From an uncultured Thermoguttaceae bacterium (GTDB lineage: Bacteria > Planctomycetota > Planctomycetia > Pirellulales > Thermoguttaceae): DNA of 36,982 bases. Of this stretch, positions 15,858 through 22,992 are shown piece after piece. The translations under genes were made by a program, and so were the position numbers. Each line of letters starts with the position of its first letter. The first letter of the stretch is position 1. The stretch spans positions 1-36,982 of the forward strand of contig CAKVCP010000007.1 in the NCBI GenBank assembly GCA_934725735.1. The letters are read 5' to 3'. The notes below the pieces were generated by a model. That model made no database searches. It was not told the origin of the DNA and was given only the letters and a program-made list of their open reading frames with translations.

Positions 15858-16559
15858 ATGACTTGTAAAGATCAGGATCGGGAGAAAGACGTCTTAATCG
15901 TCGGCGTCACGGGGCGTCGACACATCGTGAAAGAGAGTTTGGACGCGGTGGAGAGCGCGACGCGGAAAGCTCTTCGCGCGATCTGCGCGGCGATTCCCGC
16001 GGGAACGCGCGTCCTCTTAGATTCGGGACTTGCGGTCGGCGCGGATTCGATCGCGGCGCGAGTATGCGCGGCGGAATCTGCGGCGGACGAAACGTTTCCG
16101 ATGCGGCTACGCGCCGTCTTGCCCATGTCGCGCGAAAAATACCGCGACGACTTTAAGGGAGACGAGCTTCAAGGCTTCGAAACCCTTCTCGCGAACGCGA
16201 AAGAGATCGTCGAACTCCCGGAGGCGGAAGTTTTTGATCGGATCGCGCAATATTCGAAACTTCGCGACTACCTCGTCGAACGCGCCGATATTCTTCTCGC
16301 GTTTTGGAGCGGCGACGAATCGGAGGTCAAACCGGGGGGAACGGTCGACGTCGTTCTCTCGAAAAGACGCGTTTTTCAACAGGAAGGAAGGGGCGCGATC
16401 CTTTCGATCGCCACGCCGGAACTCAAGCGCGTCAAAGAGAAGGACGGAACGAAGCGCTACGAGCCCGAAGAAGGCGTCGACGCGGGGCGGATCGTCCTCG
16501 AAAGATTCGGACGCGAGGAATCCGCGCTGCGCCTTGAAAAGATTTTGAAAGACCGATAA
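15858..16559 (+). CDS. SLOG-like nucleotide-binding protein (LOG/DprA-type Rossmann fold)
   Basis: A 233-aa cytoplasmic protein. The longest frame begins at 15807, inside the upstream terminator. The ATG at 15858 has a GGAGCGGGGGG site directly before it and gives the natural start MTCKDQDREKDVLIVGVTGR. Motifs match the SLOG superfamily: IVGVTGRRHI near residues 14-23, VLLDSGLAVGADSIAARVCA (glycine-rich nucleotide loop), LRAVLPMSREKYRDDF, a YSKLRDYLVERADILLAFW strand with a Trp, and PGGTVDVV. Such domains bind nucleotides or nucleotide-derived ligands and also occur in prokaryotic conflict systems, where they are fused or adjacent to effectors. Here it stands alone, with no effector, cyclase or transmembrane gene beside it. 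Function unknown; a housekeeping nucleotide-processing role is as likely as defence. Confidence 0.8.
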   Translation: MTCKDQDREKDVLIVGVTGRRHIVKESLDAVESATRKALRAICAAIPAGTRVLLDSGLAVGADSIAARVCAAESAADETFPMRLRAVLPMSREKYRDDFKGDELQGFETLLANAKEIVELPEAEVFDRIAQYSKLRDYLVERADILLAFWSGDESEVKPGGTVDVVLSKRRVFQQEGRGAILSIATPELKRVKEKDGTKRYEPEEGVDAGRIVLERFGREESALRLEKILKDR

Positions 16560-16623
16560 GCAAGAATTTTGAAGATCGGCGCGGGATCGCGAGTCGCGTC
16601 TTTCGCCGACCGAGAAAATAAAA

Positions 16624-16665
16624 GAGCCCCGAGCATGGCGTTCTATCGCGAGCTCGGGGCTTTCA
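16624..16665. terminator. Bidirectional terminator between the SLOG-like gene and pgm
   Basis: AGCCCCGAGC (16625-16634) pairs with GCTCGGGGCT (16652-16661), a perfect 10-bp stem. It has TTTCATTTT after it on + and a short T-rich flank on -. It lies between two convergent genes. Confidence 0.85.
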
Positions 16666-16687
16666 TTTTCTCAATGGAGCGTTAATT

Positions 16688-18337
16688 TCACGCGTCTTTG
16701 AGCGCCTCGGAGACGATCTGACGCGCTTCGACGAGGATTTGGTCAAGATGCTCTTCGCTCTTGAAGGATTCGCCGTAAATCTTGTACGCCATTTCAGTAC
16801 CGGAAGGACGCGCAGCGAACCAACCGTTCTCGGTCGCGATCTTGAGACCGCCGATCTCCGCGCCGTTACCCGGCGCCTTCGTCAGACGCGCGATAATCTT
16901 ATCCCCGGCGAGGGTTTCCGACGCGACCTGCTCGGGCGTCATCTTCTTGAGCGCCGCCTTCACCGCAAGGGACGCGGGAGCTTCCACTCTCTTGTAGAAG
17001 GGGGAACCGAAGCGCTTCGCGAGATCCGCATAATATTGACCCGGTTCGCGACCCGTCTTCGCGATGATTTCCGCCGCGAGGAGATTGAGAATCAACCCGT
17101 CCTTATCGGTCGTCCAGACGGAGCCGTCGAAGCGTAAGAAACTCGCGCCCGCGCTCTCTTCGCCGCCGAAGCAGATTTCACCCTTGAAGAGTCCCGGAAC
17201 GAACCACTTGAACCCGACCGGAACTTCGACAAGCTTGCGTCCGTGCGACGCGACGACGCGGTCGATAATCGCGCTCGAAACGAGCGTCTTACCGATTCCG
17301 AGCGTCTCCGGCCACGTCGGACGATTCTGCACGAGATAGTCGACGACGACCGCGAGATAATGGTTCGGGTTCATGAGCCCCGCGCTCGGCGTCACAATTC
17401 CGTGACGGTCCGAGTCAGGGTCGTTCGCGAACGCGATATCAAACTTATCGCGCATCGCGATGAGACCGCGCATCGCCCAGGGGCTCGAGCAGTCCATGCG
17501 GATCTTGCCGTCGTGGTCGATCGACATGAAGGAGAAAGTCGGATCGATCTTGTCGTTCACGACCGTAATATCCAGACCGTAGCGCTCCGCGATCGGCTTC
17601 CAGTACCCGACGGCGGCGCCGCCAAGAGGATCGACGCCGATCTTCACGCCCGCGCGGCGAATCGCCTCAATGTCGACGACGTTCTGCAAATCTTCGACGT
17701 AATCGGGAATGTAGTCGATCTCTTCCGTCGTCGGCGCGGCGAGCGCTTCGGGATAGCTCGTGAACTTGACGCCCTCGAGTCCGTTCTCAAGGTACGCGTT
17801 CGCGCGGCGTTCAATTTCGCTCGTCGCGTCCAAATCCGCGCCGCCGCCGTTCGTCCCGTTGTATTTGAGGCCGCCGTCCGTGGGCGGATTGTGCGAAGGG
17901 GTGATAATCACGCCGTCGGAGAAGTTCGCCCCGCGCGACTTGTTCGCCGCAAGAATCGCGCGAGAGACCGCAGGCGTCGGCGTCACGCCGTTCTCCTTCT
18001 GAACGTACGTCTTCACCCCGTTCGCGGCCAAGACGCCAAGCGCCGTCTTCTGCGCCGCGTCTGAAAGCGCGTGCGTGTCTTTGCCGAGCCACAGATACTC
18101 CGGAGCCCCTTCTGGTCGCGCGTTGCGCCAGTCGACGATCGCCTGCATGATCGCCTTGATATGATTCTCGTTGAAAGAAGTTTCCATCGCCTTGCCGCGA
18201 TGTCCGCCCGTGCCGAACAATACGCGTTCTTCCGCGCGTTCGGGATTCGGTTTGCGTTCATAATACGCGCGTTCCAGCTCCGCGACGTCGATCAAATCAC
18301 TCGGTTGCGTCGGTTGACCTGCTCGTGGTGAAACCAT
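16688..18337 (-). CDS. pgm: Phosphoglucomutase (alpha-D-glucose phosphate-specific)
   Basis: A 549-aa enzyme interconverting glucose-1-phosphate and glucose-6-phosphate, linking glycogen and nucleotide-sugar synthesis to glycolysis. Length and motifs match the E. coli Pgm type (546 aa). They are FGTGGHRGKAM near the N-terminus, the phosphoserine loop GVIITPSHNPPTDGG with the active serine at 148, the magnesium loop ANDPDSDRHG with Asp306, Asp308 and Asp310, the sugar-recognition loop GEESAGASF, and the phosphate-binding RPSGTEMAYKIY near the C-terminus. All four domains are intact. The start is preceded by an AGGAGA site directly before the ATG. It sits downstream of a minus-strand terminator and is probably transcribed alone. 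Confidence 0.95.
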   Translation of the reverse strand: MVSPRAGQPTQPSDLIDVAELERAYYERKPNPERAEERVLFGTGGHRGKAMETSFNENHIKAIMQAIVDWRNARPEGAPEYLWLGKDTHALSDAAQKTALGVLAANGVKTYVQKENGVTPTPAVSRAILAANKSRGANFSDGVIITPSHNPPTDGGLKYNGTNGGGADLDATSEIERRANAYLENGLEGVKFTSYPEALAAPTTEEIDYIPDYVEDLQNVVDIEAIRRAGVKIGVDPLGGAAVGYWKPIAERYGLDITVVNDKIDPTFSFMSIDHDGKIRMDCSSPWAMRGLIAMRDKFDIAFANDPDSDRHGIVTPSAGLMNPNHYLAVVVDYLVQNRPTWPETLGIGKTLVSSAIIDRVVASHGRKLVEVPVGFKWFVPGLFKGEICFGGEESAGASFLRFDGSVWTTDKDGLILNLLAAEIIAKTGREPGQYYADLAKRFGSPFYKRVEAPASLAVKAALKKMTPEQVASETLAGDKIIARLTKAPGNGAEIGGLKIATENGWFAARPSGTEMAYKIYGESFKSEEHLDQILVEARQIVSEALKDA

Positions 18338-18398
18338 TCTCCTATTCCTTGTTCTTCATAATGCGCGCGTCTCGTCGATCGCGCTCTTGCGACAAATG

Positions 18399-18420
18399 AA
18401 AAACGCCGTCCTACTCGGCG
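18399..18420 (-). terminator. Terminator after the Minf_1886-family gene
   Basis: On the minus strand CGCCG (18420-18416) pairs with CGGCG (18408-18404) across a 7-base loop, followed by five T residues (18403-18399). It separates the PIN/TRAM-Minf_1886 unit from pgm. Confidence 0.65.
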
Positions 18421-18454
18421 ACGTTATTCTGAAAGCTCTATAACGTCGTCGAAC

Positions 18455-19120
18455 CTACCGATTCGGCCCTGGACGTTTATTATAATGAAACTTAAAGCGG
18501 CGCTCGAGTTCTTCCCCGAGATCGAAAACGTCGTCGAAATCCGCGCGCGACTCACCCTCCGACGGACAAATAAGCCCCGCGTCGATCATCTTATAGACGA
18601 CGTCGCCAAGATCCCCAGTCGTGCGCAAACCCAGTCTTGAAAGGATCGTCCGCGCCATGAGCCCGTAAGCGCGCGTCGCGTATTCGACCGCGACGACGCA
18701 AACCTGCTCCGCCGTCACGCCCTCGGAGTCCTCGTTCTCCGCGTCTTCGTCCTGCGCGTCGGCTCCAGAATCCTCTTCCTCCTCCTCCGCGAAGGGGGAC
18801 GAAGCAAAATTTTGAGCGTCGTAATCTAGCGCGTACGTATCCTCCTCTTCTTCCTCATCCTCTTCATCCTCCGCCGGGTCAGAATATTCGTCGAACCCGT
18901 CGAACCCGTCGAAATCGATCGGATTCGCCGTTTCGTCGCGCATCCGTCGAAAATCGTCTTCGTTCATCGGATCTACGCGACCAAGGAGTTCGAGGGAAAG
19001 GAACGCGACTTCCGGAGAACTCAAACATTGAAACACGGCGTCGACAAATTGATACGTCTCAAGGGAAAAACGCGGATCCTCGTCGGCGAGGGCTATCATT
19101 TTGAGCGTCTCTGCGTCCAT
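18455..19120 (-). CDS. Minf_1886-family protein with an internal acidic insertion
   Basis: A 221-aa protein of the uncharacterised Minf_1886 family, common in Planctomycetes and Verrucomicrobia. The family ends are present: RFSLETYQFVDAVFQCL near 17-33 and, after a gap, VTAEQVCVVAVEYATRAYGLMARTILSRLGLRTTGDLGDVVYKMIDAGL, ending in FDDVFDLGEELERRF. Between them, residues about 60-135 are low-complexity (EDEEDEEEEED, AEEEEEDSGADAQDEDAENEDSE). This makes the protein about 80 residues longer than the compact members I recall. The fold is probably helical and cytoplasmic, and no enzymatic motif is visible. A strong AAGGAGA site lies 11 bases before the ATG. The gene follows the PIN/TRAM gene by 48 bp and is probably co-transcribed with it. 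Confidence 0.75.
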   Translation of the reverse strand: MDAETLKMIALADEDPRFSLETYQFVDAVFQCLSSPEVAFLSLELLGRVDPMNEDDFRRMRDETANPIDFDGFDGFDEYSDPAEDEEDEEEEEDTYALDYDAQNFASSPFAEEEEEDSGADAQDEDAENEDSEGVTAEQVCVVAVEYATRAYGLMARTILSRLGLRTTGDLGDVVYKMIDAGLICPSEGESRADFDDVFDLGEELERRFKFHYNKRPGPNR

Positions 19121-19168
19121 CTTCTTTCGCGTCTCCTTTCGTTAAAAACGTCAAATTACGGGGTCGTG

Positions 19169-20245
19169 TTACGCCTTATCCCCCAGCACGATCGTCGTCC
19201 CGGAGAGCTTGCGCGTCGTGTATTCGTAACGCGCGAAGATCATGCGGCCAGCGCTCGTCTGCAATACGCTCGTGACCGTCACGACAACCCGTTCCGCAAT
19301 ATGCGCGCGCCCCTGATCGACGACGACCATCGTTCCGTCGTCCAAATACGCGACCCCCTGCCCCGCTTCTTCGCCCGTCTTAATGACGTCGACTTCGAAG
19401 CGTTCCCCAGGCAAAAAGACGGGACGCAGCGAATTCGAAAGGTCGTTCAAGTTGATAACCGTGACGCCTTGCAGACGCGCGACTTTATTTAGATTATAGT
19501 CGTTCGTCACAAGTTTTCCAGAAAGGCGCTTCGTCAACGCGACGAGCTTCAGATCGACGGGCTGATTCGCGAACTCGGGGAGATCCGTGTCGTCGATCTG
19601 GAAATCGACGCCTTCCATGTTCTGCAAACGATTGAGGACGTCGAGCCCGCGTCGTCCGCGCGTGCGGCGGTTACGATCCGCGCTGTCGGCGATATGTTGA
19701 AGCTCGACTATCGCGAAACGCGGCATGAGGAGCGGGCCGTCGACGAGTTTCGTCGCCATAACGTCCGCGATCCGACCGTCGATCACGACGCTCGTGTCGA
19801 GAATCAGAGGCTTGACCCCCTTCACGTTCCGTTGAAACTCTACGTACGGAATGATAAAGCGGAAATCGTTGCGCGTCTGCAAAAGGAAGCTGACGCCGGT
19901 ATAACTGCATATCAAGAGGAGCGCCGCCGTCACGCATTGCCGGAACGCCTCCGTTTGCTCGCCCGCCTCGCCTGGCTGATCCGAGAAGAAGGGTTCAAGC
20001 GCAAGCTGCATCACGTACGTCGTGACAAGACCGATCAGGAGCCCGAAATAAACCGAAGAAACCCACTCGATACGCTTTTTGGGAAACGCCATATCGAGCG
20101 CAATGACCCCGACGGAAAGAAAGACGAGAAGAAAGAAGGTCGTCAACCCAACGGAGCTCGACCCCGCCGCGCCGGCGCGGACGATCGTGACCCCCAGCCC
20201 GCTCGTCGCAAGGATGAAGATGCAGCGTAGTATTAAAAGTGGCAT
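19169..20245 (-). CDS. YacL-like PIN/TRAM membrane protein
   Basis: A 358-aa protein with four N-terminal transmembrane helices (about 3-22, 34-52, 63-83, 105-122), a cytoplasmic PIN ribonuclease domain and a C-terminal TRAM RNA-binding domain. PIN acidic residues are visible in LILDTSVVIDGR (Asp150, Asp156), AIVELQHIAD (Glu181), DLKLVALTKR (Asp231) and VTNDYNLNK (Asp249). The TRAM part has the PGERFEVDVIKTGEEAGQGV pattern followed by GTMVVVD and a V.V.S.L core. The longest frame begins at 20425 with an Arg-rich stretch. I chose the ATG at 20245 because MPLLILRCIFILATSG is the normal N-terminus of this family and a TATAAT lies between the two starts. No clear Shine-Dalgarno precedes it. It leads a unit with the Minf_1886 gene. 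RNA target unknown. Confidence 0.88.
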   Translation of the reverse strand: MPLLILRCIFILATSGLGVTIVRAGAAGSSSVGLTTFFLLVFLSVGVIALDMAFPKKRIEWVSSVYFGLLIGLVTTYVMQLALEPFFSDQPGEAGEQTEAFRQCVTAALLLICSYTGVSFLLQTRNDFRFIIPYVEFQRNVKGVKPLILDTSVVIDGRIADVMATKLVDGPLLMPRFAIVELQHIADSADRNRRTRGRRGLDVLNRLQNMEGVDFQIDDTDLPEFANQPVDLKLVALTKRLSGKLVTNDYNLNKVARLQGVTVINLNDLSNSLRPVFLPGERFEVDVIKTGEEAGQGVAYLDDGTMVVVDQGRAHIAERVVVTVTSVLQTSAGRMIFARYEYTTRKLSGTTIVLGDKA

Positions 20246-20338
20246 TGTTGTCTGTTCCCATACGAGAACGCCGCGCGTTGCAATCCTCTCGAAAGAAGTC
20301 CAAACGGCGCGCGCGTAGATTCCAAATTCAATTTTCAC

Positions 20339-20344
20339 ATTATA
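20339..20344 (-). promoter_or_regulatory. -10 element for the PIN/TRAM gene
   Basis: On the minus strand a perfect TATAAT about 90 bases before the chosen ATG (20245), with only a weak -35 at the expected distance. Its position supports the shorter start, because the longer open frame would begin upstream of it. Confidence 0.5.
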
Positions 20345-20415
20345 GCGCCTGCGTAAGATTCGAACAGACGGGCGTCTAAGATATTCGAACGCCGACAAGG
20401 GACGGCGGACTCCCC

Positions 20416-20443
20416 TTGCGAACATACGCGCCCATTATATAAT
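20416..20443 (+). promoter_or_regulatory. Sigma-70-type promoter for metK
   Basis: TTGCGA (20416-20421), a 16-base spacer and a perfect TATAAT (20438-20443). The transcript would start near 20450, leaving a leader of about 110 bases before metK. Confidence 0.7.
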
Positions 20444-20483
20444 GAGTCGTTCAGTGGTATCAATTGAAGGTTGCGGCGAACTC

Positions 20484-20545
20484 GACGCGCAGGCCTTCGC
20501 TCGTTAGACCTGCGGCGTCTCCCAAACGCCGCGCTTTGCAAGGAG
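20484..20545 (+). promoter_or_regulatory. Structured metK leader with alternative stems and SD-complementary loop
   Basis: Two mutually exclusive stems share GCGGCGT (20512-20518). Stem A pairs GACGCGCAGG (20484-20493) with CCTGCGGCGTC (20509-20519) with one bulged G. Stem B pairs GCGGCGT with ACGCCGC (20526-20532) around a 7-base loop CTCCCAA. The loop's CTCC (20519-20522) is complementary to the GGAG (20542-20545) of the metK Shine-Dalgarno, so stem B could form a pseudoknot that masks it. A small GCTT-GAA-AAGC hairpin (20545-20555) sits between that site and the ATG. Layout and gene context resemble SAM-type translational riboswitches, but the loop is shorter than in the SAM/SAH class and no known consensus fits. 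Confidence 0.4.
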
Positions 20546-20558
20546 CTTGAAAAGCAAA

Positions 20559-21752
20559 ATGGCTAAACGTTATTTCACAAGCGAAGCCGTGGGAATGGGA
20601 CATCCGGATAAATTGGCGGACCGCATCTCCGATAGTATTCTCGACGCGTGTCTTGCCCAAGACGCGCATAGTCGCGTCGCTTGCGAAACGCTTGTCGCGA
20701 CTGGCGTCGCCGTCGTCGCGGGAGAAATTTCCACAAAAGCCCAACTCGACTATCAAGACGTCGTGCGTTCCGCTATTCGACGCGTCGGATACACCGACGA
20801 CGAATTCGGAATTAACGCCTCCACGTGCTCCGTCATGGTCGCGCTCGACAAGCAAAGCCCCGATATCGCCCAGGGAGTCGACGCCACCGACACGAAAGAC
20901 GTCGGCGCGGGGGATCAGGGAATCATGTTCGGCTACGCCTGCAATCAGACGCCGGAGTTCATGCCCCTTCCGATCGCGCTCTCACATCGCATCATGAGTA
21001 AACTCGCCGACTTGAGACTCAAAAAAGCCGTCGATTGGCTCCGTCCCGACGCCAAGAGCCAAGTCACCTTCGAATACGACGGAAAACGACCCGTGCGCGT
21101 CGACGCGGTCGTCGTCTCCTCTCAGCACGATCCCGACGTCGACCAGGACGTCATTCGCGAATGGATCGTCGAAAACGCGATCATGCCCTCGATTCCCGAG
21201 GAACTCCTCGACGACGACGTTAAGTATTACGTCAACCCCACGGGCAAGTTCGTCGTCGGAGGACCGCAGGGGGACGCCGGACTCACGGGTCGAAAGATTA
21301 TTGTGGACACGTACGGCGGTTGGGCGCGTCACGGGGGCGGCGCCTTCTCCGGAAAAGACGCGACGAAAGTCGACCGAAGCGCCGCGTATATGGCGCGTTA
21401 CATCGCGAAAAACGTCGTCGCGGCGAATCTCGCGGACTCGTGCGAAATCCAACTCTCCTACGCGATCGGCGTCTCCGAACCGATCAGCGTCTTGGTCGAT
21501 CTTCACGAAACGGGACGCGTCGACGAAGAAAAGCTCTCCGAAGCGATTCGCGATCTCTTCCCCCTCTCGCCGCGCGGTATCATCGAAACCCTCGATCTGC
21601 GTCGCCCGATCTTCGAAGCGACCTCCTTCGGCGGGCACTTCGGACGTTCCGGCGATTCCTACGCCTGGGAAAAGAATCTCGGAGTTCCTTGTTACAACTA
21701 CTTCACGTGGGAAAAAACCGACAAAGTCGACGAACTCGCCAAATTACTTTGA
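20559..21752 (+). CDS. metK: S-adenosylmethionine synthetase
   Basis: A 397-aa enzyme making SAM from methionine and ATP. Signature motifs are intact: TSEAVGMGHPDKLADRISD near the N-terminus (GHPDK ATP site), DVGAGDQGIMFGYA, and the glycine-rich loop HGGGAFSGKDATKVDRSAAY. Metal and potassium ligands fall in these motifs as in E. coli MetK, and the C-terminal PIFEATSFGGHFGR region is normal. An in-frame TTG at 20547 would add four residues. The ATG at 20559 is preferred because it gives the family N-terminus MAKRYFTSEAVG. The AAGGAG site is 13 bases upstream, rather far, but a small hairpin in between would shorten the effective distance. It has its own promoter and a leader with possible regulatory structure, and ends at a terminator. 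The PIN/TRAM gene is divergent. Confidence 0.96.
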   Translation: MAKRYFTSEAVGMGHPDKLADRISDSILDACLAQDAHSRVACETLVATGVAVVAGEISTKAQLDYQDVVRSAIRRVGYTDDEFGINASTCSVMVALDKQSPDIAQGVDATDTKDVGAGDQGIMFGYACNQTPEFMPLPIALSHRIMSKLADLRLKKAVDWLRPDAKSQVTFEYDGKRPVRVDAVVVSSQHDPDVDQDVIREWIVENAIMPSIPEELLDDDVKYYVNPTGKFVVGGPQGDAGLTGRKIIVDTYGGWARHGGGAFSGKDATKVDRSAAYMARYIAKNVVAANLADSCEIQLSYAIGVSEPISVLVDLHETGRVDEEKLSEAIRDLFPLSPRGIIETLDLRRPIFEATSFGGHFGRSGDSYAWEKNLGVPCYNYFTWEKTDKVDELAKLL

Positions 21753-21759
21753 GAAGACG

Positions 21760-21792
21760 GCGGCGCCATTTATTGACGCCGCGTTTTCTTTT
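21760..21792 (+). terminator. metK terminator
   Basis: GCGGCG (21760-21765) pairs with CGCCGC (21777-21782) across an 11-base loop, followed by GTTTTCTTTT. The loop and 3' arm overlap the -35 of the next gene. Confidence 0.7.
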
Positions 21793-21801
21793 CTCTAAAA
21801 T
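21773..21801 (+). promoter_or_regulatory. Promoter of the DUF362 gene, overlapping the metK terminator
   Basis: TTGACG (21773-21778), a 17-base spacer and TAAAAT (21796-21801). The -35 hexamer is built into the loop and 3' arm of the metK terminator hairpin. The leader to the next ATG is about 105 bases. Confidence 0.65.
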
Positions 21802-21911
21802 ATCTTTCGTTACGAGGCGCGGGGATTCTAAAACGACGCACACGAGGTAGGCTTTTCCCCAAAATCTCGCATCAACCGTACGCGCGTAGCGTCTTGAAAG
21901 GAAACAATACT

Positions 21912-22850
21912 ATGAAAATGACTCGACAAGAATTTCTGAAGACCGTAGCCCTAGGCGGTCTCGCCACGACGCTCTGCCTCGACAGCGAAATCTCCGTTCT
22001 CGCTCAGGAAGGCAAGAAGGATGGAAAAGACGTCAAACTCGTCGCTCTCCTCGGCGGCGAACCCGCGCCGATGTTCGAAAAGGGTATCGACGCCATCGGC
22101 GGTATTGCCCAGTTCGTCAGCAGGGGGGACAAAGTCACCATCAAGCCGAATATCGGTTGGGACAAGACGCCCGATCTCGCCGGCAACACGAATCCGGAAC
22201 TGATCGTCGCGTTAATCAACGCGTGCAAAGACGCGGGCGCGAAAGAAATCACCGTCTTCGACAACACGTGCGACAACTGGCGCCGATGTTATGAAAACTC
22301 CGGGATCGAAGCCGCCGCGAAGAAGGCCGGCGCGATCGTTATGCCCGCGAACGAAGAAAAATACTACCGCGAAACCGCTCTTCCTCAAGGAAAAGCGCTC
22401 AAATCCGCGAAGATCCACCAAGCGATTCTCGACTGCGACAAGTGGTTCAACGTTCCCGTCCTCAAGAATCACGGCGGCGCGCGCATGACGATCTCCATGA
22501 AGAACCTCATGGGTATCGTTTGGGATCGTCGCGCTTTCCACCAGAAGGGCCTCGATCAATGCATCGCCGATATCGGAACCCTCTCCAATCCCGCGCGCCT
22601 CAATATCGTCGACGCCTACCGCATCATGAAGACGAACGGCCCGCGCGGTCGTAACGCCGACGACGTCGAACTCACCAAGGCGCTCTTCATGTCGACCGAC
22701 CCCGTTGCCGTCGACGTCGCCGCCTGCGGCTTCTTCGCTCAGTTCACCGGCCTCAAGCTCGACGAAGTCAAGTATCTCCCACTCGGCCAGGCGCACAAAC
22801 TCGGCACTATGGACGTCAAGTCCCTCGACGTTCAGCGCATCAAGATCTGA
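21912..22850 (+). CDS. DUF362 domain protein with a Tat-like leader
   Basis: A 312-aa protein of the DUF362 family. The ATG at 21912 follows an AAAGGA site; the longer frame uses a TTG six codons earlier. The N-terminus KMTRQEFLKTVALGGLATTLCL looks like a Tat signal with TR in place of the twin arginine, cleaved around the AQEG segment near residue 35, so export is likely. DUF362 landmarks are GGEPAPMFEKGIDAIGG, VTIKPNIGWDKTPDLAGNTNPELIVALINACKDAGAKEITVFDNTC, VLKNHGGARMTISMKNLMGI, and STDPVAVDVAACGFF near the C-terminus. DUF362 proteins frequently neighbour multi-cluster ferredoxins, as here with the gene 142 bp downstream. No Fe-S cysteine motif lies in this protein itself. The biochemical role of the family is poorly defined; an electron-transfer or redox-maturation link is inferred from context. 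Confidence 0.88.
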   Translation: MKMTRQEFLKTVALGGLATTLCLDSEISVLAQEGKKDGKDVKLVALLGGEPAPMFEKGIDAIGGIAQFVSRGDKVTIKPNIGWDKTPDLAGNTNPELIVALINACKDAGAKEITVFDNTCDNWRRCYENSGIEAAAKKAGAIVMPANEEKYYRETALPQGKALKSAKIHQAILDCDKWFNVPVLKNHGGARMTISMKNLMGIVWDRRAFHQKGLDQCIADIGTLSNPARLNIVDAYRIMKTNGPRGRNADDVELTKALFMSTDPVAVDVAACGFFAQFTGLKLDEVKYLPLGQAHKLGTMDVKSLDVQRIKI

Positions 22851-22886
22851 GTCGTCCTTTGACCAAACGACAATGCGTCCCGGCCT

Positions 22887-22913
22887 CGCGCGGGGGCGCG
22901 TTTTCTTTATTTT
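22887..22913 (+). terminator. Terminator after the DUF362 gene
   Basis: CGCGC (22887-22891) pairs with GCGCG (22896-22900) around GGGG, followed by TTTTCTTTATTTT. The stem is short but GC-only, and the T tract is long. Confidence 0.65.
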
Positions 22914-22919
22914 GAACTG

Positions 22920-22973
22920 AAACGCCGTTCGAGTTCTCGCGGCGTTTCGTCATAAAGGCGCGATTTGTCGCGC
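22920..22973 (+). promoter_or_regulatory. Two hairpins in the leader of the polyferredoxin gene
   Basis: AAACGCCG (22920-22927) pairs with CGGCGTTT (22940-22947). GCGCGA (22958-22963) pairs with TCGCGC (22968-22973) around a TTTG tetraloop. Both lie between the DUF362 terminator and the ATG at 22993. The first may reinforce termination; the second ends just before the GGAAAG ribosome site. No convincing promoter pair is visible here, so partial read-through from the DUF362 gene is possible. Confidence 0.4.
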
Positions 22974-22992
22974 GCCTGGAAAGAAAACGGTT

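Noticed and set aside
15858..18337. CBASS or other SLOG-effector defence island
   Set aside because: No cyclase, TIR, nuclease or transmembrane effector is adjacent. The neighbours are a secreted protein gene and phosphoglucomutase, each separated by terminators.
20246..20425. Longer start (20425) for the PIN/TRAM protein
   Set aside because: The added 60 residues are Arg-rich and unlike the family. A TATAAT at 20339-20344 would lie downstream of that start, so the ATG at 20245 is more likely.
20459..20558. Classical SAM-I or SAM-II riboswitch before metK
   Set aside because: The leader is too short for SAM-I and lacks its kink-turn and core sequences. The conserved SAM-II GCTAAA-type segment is also missing. 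Only a general SD-masking architecture remains.
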